From the NCBI GenBank assembly GCA_017545365.1, contig JAFWOP010000031.1:1-17210 (forward strand): a stretch of 17,210 nucleotides of DNA, in the 5' to 3' direction. The notes beneath the pieces are model-generated. The model was not told where the DNA came from. It saw nothing but the letters and a program-made list of their open reading frames with translations, and ran no database searches. Of the stretch, positions 7,775-14,650 are shown in pieces (positions within the stretch are counted from its first letter, which is position 1; every line of letters starts with the position of its first letter). Position numbers and translations under genes: made by a program. Source of the DNA: Bacteroidales bacterium. Its GTDB lineage: Bacteria; Bacteroidota; Bacteroidia; Bacteroidales; P3.

Positions 7775-10700
7775 ATGAAAAGAACGAAACTCTTCATGGC
7801 AGCTCTCATGCTGTTCGCCGGAACAAACATGGCTACTGCTCAGACGGCCGCCGACTTCCAGCCTTACCAGCCCTCGTCGCTCCGACTGCCTTCCGTGCCG
7901 TTGTTCGTCAACGACCCGTATTTCTCGCTGTGGTCGCCCTTCGACAAACTCAACGACGGCACCACCCGCCACTGGAGCGATGCCGAGAAGGCGATGGATG
8001 GACTGCTGCGCGTCGACGGCAAGGCTTATCGCTTCATGGGTCGCCAGCGCACCAATCTGCTGAAGGCCATTGCCCCGATGTCGACTGGCGAAAGCGGCTG
8101 GACGGCGAAGGTCAACTACAACCGCCAAACCGGTACGGGCTGGACGGCTCTCGACTTCGACGACAGCGCGTGGGCAACGGAAGATGCCGCCTGGGGCACA
8201 GCCAACGAATATCCCAACTGCCGCCACAACTGGAGCGCACAGAACAGCGATATCTACATCCGTCGCAGCGTAGACCTCACAGCCGACGACCTGCAGAAGG
8301 AGCTGTGGATTCAGTTCTCACACGACGACGTCTTCGAGCTCTTCATCAATGGTCGCCGCATCATCGCAACCGGTGAGACGTGGCTGCAGGGTGAGACGCA
8401 CCGCCTGACGACTGCCGAGAAGGCTTGTCTGAAGGAGGGCACGAACATGATTGCTGCCCACTGTCATAACACCACCGGCGGCGCCTACGTCGACTTCGGC
8501 CTCTATGAGAACATGCTCATCGCACCCACCGGCGTCGAGAACGCCGTGCAGACAGCCGTCGACGTACTGGCCACCAGCACCTATTACACCTTCACATGTG
8601 GTCCCGTAGAGTTGAAGGTGGTCTTCACGGCCCCAATGCTCATGGACGACCTCGACCTGCTCTCAACGCCCATCAACTATCTGTCCTATCAGGTGACGTC
8701 GACCGACGACCAGGCACACGACGTACAGTTCTACTTTGCCACCACACCCCAGCTGACCGTCGACCAGATGAATCAGTCGACACGCTCGGAACGCATCAGC
8801 GCCGGCGGCATCAACTACCTGAAGGCGGGCTCGGTGGCACAACCCGTACTGGGCAAGGCCGGCGACCTCATCACCATCGACTGGGGCTACCTGTACTTGC
8901 CCGACGTGAACGGAACCGTGAGCATGAACGATGCCGCACAAATGGAGAGCTACTTCTGTTCGAACGGCAAGCTCATGGACTACGAAGGTCCCATGAGCAG
9001 CATCGATGCCGCATCGATGCCCACGCTGGCCTACATGAAGGACTTCGGTAAAGTCCGCGAAGGTCGTAGCTTCATGATGATTGGCTACGATGAGGTAAAA
9101 GACATCCGCTACATGAACCAAGACTACAAAGGCTACTGGGCCCGAAACGGCAAGACCATCACACAGGCGTTCCAGGAGCTGCGCGACGGCTATGCCGACA
9201 TCATGGCCCGCTGTCGCCAGCAGGACAAAATCATCTACGACGACGGCCTGGCAGCTGGCAACACGAAGTATGCCGAACTGCTCTCGGGCAGCTATCGTCA
9301 CGTCATCGCCGCTCATAAGCTCTTCGAGGACAAGGACCACAAGCTGCTCTTCTTCTCGAAGGAGAACAACTCCAACGGCTGTGTGAACACCGTCGACCTG
9401 ACCTACCCGGAGGCTCCGCTGTTCCTCTGCTACAACACCGACCTGCAGAAGGCAATGGTGCGCTCCATCATCGACTATTGCAGCAACACCTCGCGTTGGG
9501 GATTCCCACAGTTTGCCTGTCACGACCTCGGCACCTATCCGCATGCCAACGGCCAGGTGTACTCCATCACACGTCCCGACGGCGGCGGTGGCTTCGGTGG
9601 TAACATGCCCGTCGAGGAGAGTGGCAACATTCTCACCCTCTGCTATGCCATCAGCCGCATCGACGGCAATGCCGACTGGCTCTCGAATGCCGATATGAAC
9701 CTCCTGCGCCAGTGGGCCATCTACCTCAGGGATAACGGACAGGACCCGGAAAACCAACTCTGCACCGACGACTTCGCAGGCCACTGGGCCCATAATGCCA
9801 ATCTCTCGCTGAAAGCCATCTTCGGCGTTGCCGCCTATGCTGAACTGGCTCGCATGAAGGGACAGAGCGAGGCACGCTGGCGACCGTTCCAGGAGAAGGC
9901 GCGCCAGATGGCACAGATATGGGAAATCGATGCCCGCGACGGCGACCATTATAAACTTGCCTTCGACCGCGGCGGCACCTGGAGCATCAAGTACAACATG
10001 GTTTGGGATAAGCTGTGGGGACTGAACCTCTTCTCGGAAGACGTGATGCGTCGCGAAATCAAGTTCTACCTGAAGCATCAGAATCGCTACGGACTGCCAC
10101 TCGACAACCGCGAGGCTTATTCGAAGACAGACTGGATTATGTGGATGGCAGGCATGGCCCCCGACACCGATACATTCCTGCAGTTCAGCGACCGCATCTG
10201 GGCCTATGCCAACGAGACGCCGACACGCTGGCCACTCTCTGACTGGTTCTGGACCAACGGCAGCGGCTCGGCCCGTGGCTTCCGTGCACGCTCGGTCATC
10301 GGCGGTCACTGGATGAAGGTGCTCATGGACAAGTTTGCCCCGGCTCCGCCTGAACAGGGCGAGTGGAAGCCCGTCGGCGAGCGACTGAAGTCGAAGTTCA
10401 CGGCCGATGTCGACCCGGAGAATCCACTGCCCGAATATCCGCAGCCGCTCCTGCAGCGCGACGAGTGGATGAACCTCAACGGACTGTGGGACTATGCCGT
10501 TACCAGCAGCAGCTCTATTCAAGACGTCAGCTATCAGGGACATATCCTGGTGCCGTTCCCCATTGAGTCGAGTCTCTCTGGCGTGATGCGACAGATTGAT
10601 GCCGACGAGTGGCTCATCTATCGCCGCCAATTCACCGTACCCAAGCAGTGGGCTGGCCGCAACGTGCGCTTGAACTTCGGTGCTGTCGACTATAGCTGTT

Positions 10701-12310
10701 CAGTCTATCTGAACGGGCGCCGCCTGGGTAATCACACCGGTGGATACTCCGCCTTCTCGTTCGACATCACTGCAGGTCTGCAAGAGGGCGAGAACGAACT
10801 CGTCGTCGTCGTCAGCGACCCCACCGATGTGAACAAGCAGGCAACAGGCAAGCAACGCATCAACTGGGAGGGCTCCGCTACCATTTGGTACACGCCGTGT
10901 TCGGGCATTTGGCAGACTGTTTGGCTGGAACCCGTCAACCCTCAATACGTCTACGACATCCGCACAACGCCCGATGTCGATAACTCGCAGTTCAACATCG
11001 CACTCACACTCAACCGCCCTGCCGAGGGCGACCAGGTGCGGCTCACGCTCAAGGATGGCGAAACTGTCGTCGCAACAGAGACACTGCCCGCTGAAAGCTC
11101 CGTCAATTGCAGTTTGATTGCCCCCTCCCCCAAACTCTGGAGTCCCAACAGACCCTTCCTCTACACGCTTGAAGTGGACTACCTGTCGGCCTCCAAGGTC
11201 GTCGACCACGTCAGCAGCTATGCCGCCTTGCGCAAGGTGTCGTATGCCCGCGACGACAAGGGCTATTGGCGCTTGATGCTCAACAACAAGCCGCTCTTCC
11301 AGCTCGGTACGCTCGACCAGGGCTACTGGCCCGACGGCATCTACACGGCTCCCACCGACGAGGCGCTCTGCTTCGACATCGAGAAGACTAAGTCGTGGGG
11401 CTTCAACACCATTCGTAAGCACATGAAGGTGGAGCCGGCCCGCTGGTACTACCACTGCGACCGCCTGGGCATGCTTGTTTGGCAGGATATGCCAAGCGTA
11501 CAGATGGGTGGCGAGACCGACTGGGTGGAACGCCAGTGGTATCAAGGCGACGGCTCGTTGTCGACGGTTGCCGAGAATGCCTTTAAGAACGAATGGAAGG
11601 ATGTCATCGCGCAGCACTACAACAACCCATGCATCGTCGTATGGACACCGTTCAATGAGAGCTGGGGACAGTTCAAGACCGCTCAGGTGGTCGACCTCAC
11701 GCGCCAGCAAGACCCCACCCGCATCATCAACCCTGCATCAGGCGGTAACTTCCATCGTGGCGTAGGCGACATCGTCGACCTGCACACCTATTCCGACCCA
11801 ATCGTGTTGAACTTCGACGATCCTGAAAAGCCCCTCGTGCTCGGTGAGTATGGTGGTCTCGGTCTGAACATCGAAGGCCACCGCTGGTATGAGCGCTTCG
11901 CCACGCTCTACAACGACAACGGCTCCGTCGAGGGCGTCACTGCTCGTTATGAACGCTATGCCGATCAGATTACAAAACTCGGACAGGGCATCACCTTCAA
12001 CGGTCACAAGGCATGCTTCGCAGCCGCCATTTACACGCAGACCACCGATGTGGAGGTGGAAGTGAACGGACTGATGACCTACGACCGCGAAGTCGTAAAG
12101 GTCTACGAAGACCGTGTTCGCGAGGCCAATCGCAAGATGATAGAAACCAACTCCGACGTCACAGCCATCAACAACCTTTCGCACAGGGGCGACGTCCTGC
12201 CTGGCGACACCCTCTACAACCTGCAGGGCATGCGTATCGCTAGTCCTGTGGCCGGTCTGAACATTCTGCATCGTGCCGACGGCACCTCCATGAAGTTCAT
12301 GTTCCGGTAA
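7775..12310 (+). CDS. Secreted DUF4965 (glutaminase A-like) - GH2 fusion protein
   Basis: This 1511-residue secreted protein has two enzyme-like halves. Signal peptide: residues 1-23 (ending ATAQ, no lipobox). Half 1: DUF4964-like (about 30-95, LPSVPLFVNDPYFSLWSP), a galactose-binding-like beta-sandwich (about 105-250, DFDDSAW, SHDDVFELFINGRR, AHCHNTTGGAYVDFGL), DUF5127 (about 255-415), then DUF4965/DUF1793 (about 425-860, including GTYPHANGQ near 586 and a (alpha/alpha)6-type region). Half 2: a GH2 glycosidase from about 885, with an N-terminal sandwich (DEWLIYRRQF), an Ig-like domain and a TIM barrel. The GH2 acid/base is Glu1295 (WTPFNESWG) and the predicted nucleophile is Glu1358 (LVLGEYGG). 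The last ~33 residues (TLYNLQGMRI...) are a secretion-type tail. Half 1 resembles fungal glutaminase A, but in glycan loci a glycan-related role is possible. GH2 specificity (beta-mannosidase, beta-galactosidase or other) cannot be read. Both catalytic glutamates are intact. A terminator follows at 12,373. Confidence 0.9.
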   Translation: MKRTKLFMAALMLFAGTNMATAQTAADFQPYQPSSLRLPSVPLFVNDPYFSLWSPFDKLNDGTTRHWSDAEKAMDGLLRVDGKAYRFMGRQRTNLLKAIAPMSTGESGWTAKVNYNRQTGTGWTALDFDDSAWATEDAAWGTANEYPNCRHNWSAQNSDIYIRRSVDLTADDLQKELWIQFSHDDVFELFINGRRIIATGETWLQGETHRLTTAEKACLKEGTNMIAAHCHNTTGGAYVDFGLYENMLIAPTGVENAVQTAVDVLATSTYYTFTCGPVELKVVFTAPMLMDDLDLLSTPINYLSYQVTSTDDQAHDVQFYFATTPQLTVDQMNQSTRSERISAGGINYLKAGSVAQPVLGKAGDLITIDWGYLYLPDVNGTVSMNDAAQMESYFCSNGKLMDYEGPMSSIDAASMPTLAYMKDFGKVREGRSFMMIGYDEVKDIRYMNQDYKGYWARNGKTITQAFQELRDGYADIMARCRQQDKIIYDDGLAAGNTKYAELLSGSYRHVIAAHKLFEDKDHKLLFFSKENNSNGCVNTVDLTYPEAPLFLCYNTDLQKAMVRSIIDYCSNTSRWGFPQFACHDLGTYPHANGQVYSITRPDGGGGFGGNMPVEESGNILTLCYAISRIDGNADWLSNADMNLLRQWAIYLRDNGQDPENQLCTDDFAGHWAHNANLSLKAIFGVAAYAELARMKGQSEARWRPFQEKARQMAQIWEIDARDGDHYKLAFDRGGTWSIKYNMVWDKLWGLNLFSEDVMRREIKFYLKHQNRYGLPLDNREAYSKTDWIMWMAGMAPDTDTFLQFSDRIWAYANETPTRWPLSDWFWTNGSGSARGFRARSVIGGHWMKVLMDKFAPAPPEQGEWKPVGERLKSKFTADVDPENPLPEYPQPLLQRDEWMNLNGLWDYAVTSSSSIQDVSYQGHILVPFPIESSLSGVMRQIDADEWLIYRRQFTVPKQWAGRNVRLNFGAVDYSCSVYLNGRRLGNHTGGYSAFSFDITAGLQEGENELVVVVSDPTDVNKQATGKQRINWEGSATIWYTPCSGIWQTVWLEPVNPQYVYDIRTTPDVDNSQFNIALTLNRPAEGDQVRLTLKDGETVVATETLPAESSVNCSLIAPSPKLWSPNRPFLYTLEVDYLSASKVVDHVSSYAALRKVSYARDDKGYWRLMLNNKPLFQLGTLDQGYWPDGIYTAPTDEALCFDIEKTKSWGFNTIRKHMKVEPARWYYHCDRLGMLVWQDMPSVQMGGETDWVERQWYQGDGSLSTVAENAFKNEWKDVIAQHYNNPCIVVWTPFNESWGQFKTAQVVDLTRQQDPTRIINPASGGNFHRGVGDIVDLHTYSDPIVLNFDDPEKPLVLGEYGGLGLNIEGHRWYERFATLYNDNGSVEGVTARYERYADQITKLGQGITFNGHKACFAAAIYTQTTDVEVEVNGLMTYDREVVKVYEDRVREANRKMIETNSDVTAINNLSHRGDVLPGDTLYNLQGMRIASPVAGLNILHRADGTSMKFMFR

Positions 12311-12372
12311 GCAAGTGTTTTTGACAATAGAAGAATAGAAGTTAGTTTTTATTCGACAGAAAGAAAGAATAG

Positions 12373-12409
12373 AAAAACCGTGCAGCCCATCCGACCTGCA
12401 CGGTTTTTT
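12373..12409. terminator. Strong bidirectional intrinsic terminator after the polysaccharide locus
   Basis: An inverted repeat CCGTGCAG (12378-12385) / CTGCACGG (12396-12403) is extended by an A-run on the left and a T-run on the right (AAAAACCGTGCAG ... CTGCACGGTTTTTT). The 10-base loop is CCCATCCGAC. It lies 63 bases after the stop of the fusion gene. The A-run on the left gives a T-run on the other strand, so it can also stop minus-strand transcripts. Confidence 0.9.
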
Positions 12410-12480
12410 ATTGGTATTATTTGGCATTATGTGCGGGTGTGTCAAAATGAAATAATGGATAAAAAGACGCTGCCAGTAGT

Positions 12481-12513
12481 CCCCTCCTCCTGGGAGGAGG
12501 GGTTAGGGGTGGT
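12481..12513. repeat. REP-like GC-rich palindrome
   Basis: A hairpin with two 10-base arms, CCCCTCCTCC (12481-12490) and GGAGGAGGGG (12493-12502), is followed by TTAGGGGTGGT. The layout (CCCTCC-loop-GGAGGGG, then a T/G-rich TxxGGGGxxGGT) also appears at 7557-7584, so both look like members of one interspersed repeat family. It sits alone between two terminators in otherwise AT-rich sequence. Confidence 0.65.
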
Positions 12514-12553
12514 AGAGAAGAATAATGATATAACCTCCTCAAATCTAACATGT

Positions 12554-12566
12554 ACTGATAATCAGT
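12554..12566. repeat. Short perfect palindrome ACTGATAATCAGT
   Basis: This is a 13-base dyad (ACTGAT-A-ATCAGT) in intergenic DNA. It could be an operator or the remnant of a mobile-element end; nothing adjacent identifies it. Confidence 0.4.
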
Positions 12567-12707
12567 GATTTACGAAAGTCTTGGTACAAATACGGAACAC
12601 CATAAGCATCTTGGATGTTGTCCCTCAATAACTATCGATAAGCATTCGTGCGATGCTCTTCCTATTCTTCTTTGTCCTTTTCTTTGTATTTCTTCCTTTT
12701 GTTGGTG

Positions 12708-12738
12708 CAAAGATACTAAAATGTCTGCATCTGAGCAA
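12708..12738 (-). promoter_or_regulatory. Candidate Bacteroidota sigma-ABfr-type promoter, minus strand
   Basis: Read on the minus strand, a -33 TTG (12736-12738, in TTTTGCTC) is followed after 20 bases by TATCTTTG (12708-12715), matching the Bacteroidota -7 consensus TAnnTTTG. Transcription would start near 12,700 and run left to the bidirectional terminator at 12,373-12,409, giving an RNA of about 330 bases with no convincing coding sequence. Either a small RNA or a decayed gene is possible. Confidence 0.5.
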
Positions 12739-12866
12739 AAGTTTGTAATACAAATGTTTGTTTTAAGGTTATTATACATATCGAATCTTCATGTCACGCC
12801 ACAAAGGCAACAAGGAGCACAACTGAAATTTTACTACTTATTATCATATCTACATATATAAAAACA

Positions 12867-12901
12867 CCTTGGGAGTTTACCACGCTCCCAAGGATTTTTT
12901 T
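12867..12901. terminator. Bidirectional intrinsic terminator downstream of 5S and the small broken gene
   Basis: A perfect 9-base stem, CCTTGGGAG (12867-12875) / CTCCCAAGG (12885-12893), encloses the loop TTTACCACG. T-runs lie on both sides: ATTTTTTT on the plus strand and TGTTTTTAT on the minus strand. On the minus strand it lies 8 bases after the stop of the broken small gene and about 300 bases after the 5S gene, so it probably ends that transcript. Confidence 0.88.
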
Positions 12902-12908
12902 GAAGACC

Positions 12909-13139
12909 TTATTGTTTGATGAGGTTCCTTATATCGGGTATCAAACCGACAACATCTGTTACTACTGAAATTGCCCCAAAGGGTGTAGGAGCTGCAAGAA
13001 ACTACGCAACGTCCACAATTAGGATTACTACATTAACAATAACATTCCACCCGAGGTGGATGGTCTTGGTAGAACTTGCCTTCTTATTAAAAAGGCAAAT
13101 CTACACTCCAGTTTTTTTGATAATGAAAACTTTCTTCAT
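12909..13139 (-). pseudogene. Small hydrophobic protein gene interrupted by two in-frame TAG codons
   Basis: On the minus strand an ATG at 13139 starts MKKVFIIKKTGV, then a TAG. The same frame continues as ICLFNKKASSTKTIHLGWNV and IVNVVILIVDVA, then a second TAG, then FLAAPTPFGAISVVTDVVG and LIPDIRNLIKQ before a TAA at 12909-12911. The frame is 77 codons in all. The middle is a plausible membrane helix and the end an amphipathic helix. The leader is AT-rich (AAAAATTTAT before ATG), and a terminator follows 8 bases after the TAA. Gene-like start, composition and terminator suggest a small membrane protein that has decayed by two point changes. Amber readthrough is the alternative, and chance is also possible. 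The opposite strand of the same segment happens to be open, but its product looks less protein-like. Confidence 0.35.
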
Positions 13140-13204
13140 ATAAATTTTTATTTTTAATAAGCCTCACTTAAGTTTAACGTCATTGATCCGCTTTTTTGGA
13201 CGAA

Positions 13205-13322
<118 letters not shown>

Positions 13323-13389
13323 TTTAAAAGTATCATGGATAGTTCCACACGATTACATTTGCTTTTGTTTGTATTTGGACGTTTAAGTT

Positions 13390-14610
13390 TTATTTGTCAA
13401 TGCGTTTATAGAAACTTCCAATTTGGCCATCTGGTAAAATGTCAACATCATAATAGTCTCCATTGTAATAATATGCCATATTCCCCTTCCGGAAGAATCT
13501 GCTGTTAGGATGTTCGTCTTTATATGTTTGATACTCATCATTCAGAGCACCTAAAACAATATCCATGGTAGCTTTCAAATCCTTTTCTGCCAATTGAAAT
13601 TTACTTCTCTCACCAAACTGATTCTCAACAGCGAGCTCTTTTACATGACGAAGGTATATGTGCAGAAACGATTCAAAACTCATATAGAGCAGATGCTTAC
13701 CAACAACATTATAGCGATATTCATGAAAATTGACAATCTTTGAAAACAACAGAGCTGCCTTCTCTGGATAAGTCTTTGCTAGCTTTTCAAAACTTAATCC
13801 CATATTTTGTAGCTCTTTATCAGCCAAACCAAATCGATTAGCGATTCTGTTTTGTGACAAGTGCATTAGGTCTGTTTTGTTTTTCTCTGTCAGCTTACCA
13901 GCTTCTTTCTTCCACAATAACCAGAAATAGCCGACTTCTTGATTGACAATTGCTCCGTTCTTGTCAAAGATTTCCTCTCTTTCTTTATCAGTAAGTTTCT
14001 CGCGTTCCAGAACAATCTTATAGGCAAGGTATTCATTATGTTCTTCTGGAGTCAATCCTATTCCGTCAGCAATAAAGTGACACAAGGCTCCATACATAAA
14101 ATAGATATCTTTACCATTGTCTTCACCTTCAATAGGAATCTCCAGTACTTTAGGCTTACGCAAAAGAGGACTCGCATAAGTGTTATTTTCCTCTGAGTCT
14201 GGTCCCACCAGCATTTCGACTATATCCTTTGCTGGAATACCATTTTTAAGAAGCTGATCATACAAACTTCCGTCTAACTTTCCCAAAAGTTCTTTTGCTT
14301 TAACGTTGGATATATCATTAAGAGCCGTCCTGTCTTTTTCAAGAGCAATTCTTTCTTTTTGGTAATAGACAAAAACGACCGTCAACGACTCCCCATATAG
14401 CTTCGCAGATTCTTGATTCAAAGTCAATGTCGCAACACAATCTTTAGCACCAGCATACTCATATATTTCCTCTTGTGTAAAGCCATCGGCCGATTTGTAT
14501 AGTTTCATACCGCATCTTTCCGCCATTTGGTTTTCAAGAAAGTCAATATGTTGCTTCAGCAAAAATAGAAACTTTTCAGTTGTAATTTGTTTGTTGTCGT
14601 TAGTATTCAT
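13390..14610 (-). CDS. Unknown protein, AT-rich accessory gene with possible RNase-toxin-like C-terminus
   Basis: I do not recognise this 406-residue protein as a named family. It has no signal peptide or membrane segment and looks cytosolic. Residues 1-300 are mostly helical and charged, without a clear motif. The last ~100 residues look like a separate small domain: a helix with HIYLRH (residues 317-322), SKFQL, a second helix (LKATMDIVLGALNDEY), then a beta-rich end, GNMAYYYNGDYYDVDI and IGSFYKR. A His/Arg-rich helix followed by a compact Tyr-rich sheet recalls the BECR superfamily of RNase toxins (Barnase, EndoU, colicin E5/D, RelE); this is only a resemblance. The gene starts 40 bases after the PIN-like gene and shares its low GC (about 35%), so both are probably one operon. 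Its stop is about 65 bases before the 5S gene. The AT-rich leader supports the ATG at 14610. Confidence 0.8.
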   Translation of the reverse strand: MNTNDNKQITTEKFLFLLKQHIDFLENQMAERCGMKLYKSADGFTQEEIYEYAGAKDCVATLTLNQESAKLYGESLTVVFVYYQKERIALEKDRTALNDISNVKAKELLGKLDGSLYDQLLKNGIPAKDIVEMLVGPDSEENNTYASPLLRKPKVLEIPIEGEDNGKDIYFMYGALCHFIADGIGLTPEEHNEYLAYKIVLEREKLTDKEREEIFDKNGAIVNQEVGYFWLLWKKEAGKLTEKNKTDLMHLSQNRIANRFGLADKELQNMGLSFEKLAKTYPEKAALLFSKIVNFHEYRYNVVGKHLLYMSFESFLHIYLRHVKELAVENQFGERSKFQLAEKDLKATMDIVLGALNDEYQTYKDEHPNSRFFRKGNMAYYYNGDYYDVDILPDGQIGSFYKRIDK

Positions 14611-14650
14611 TTAATATTATTGTATGAAGAATTATATATCAGTTCTGATT

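Larger units (their letters stand above)
12410..12866. other. Intergenic region without a convincing protein gene
   Basis: Between the two terminators there is no reading frame with convincing protein character. The longest frames (98 codons plus, 69 codons minus) are Cys- and Ser-rich, lack a recognisable start context and resemble nothing I know. The region holds the REP-like hairpin (12481-12513), the palindrome at 12554 and a minus-strand promoter candidate at 12708-12738. Composition falls from GC-rich to AT-rich across it, marking the edge of the polysaccharide locus. Confidence 0.6.

Noticed and set aside
8663..10630. A 655-codon minus-strand open frame opposite the fusion gene
   Set aside because: It is the mirror of GC-biased codons in the plus-strand gene. 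Its translation is Val/Ala/Gly/His-rich with no domain, and the plus-strand product has clear domains across the whole span.
12500..12800. Insertion-sequence remnant
   Set aside because: No transposase motif or paired terminal inverted repeats with a target duplication could be found; only a 13-base palindrome was seen.
12565..12861. A 98-codon plus-strand frame between the two terminators
   Set aside because: It is Cys/Leu-rich without motif or start context, and a better minus-strand promoter lies within it.
12916..13143. A 75-codon plus-strand frame opposite the TAG-interrupted small gene
   Set aside because: Its translation shows no recognisable motif. The minus strand has a better start context, hydrophobic segment and an adjacent terminator.
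13325..13389. A tRNA gene or 23S 3' end next to the 5S gene
   Set aside because: No cloverleaf or recognisable 23S terminal sequence was found in this short spacer. A remnant of a 23S-5S spacer is possible but cannot be shown from the sequence alone.
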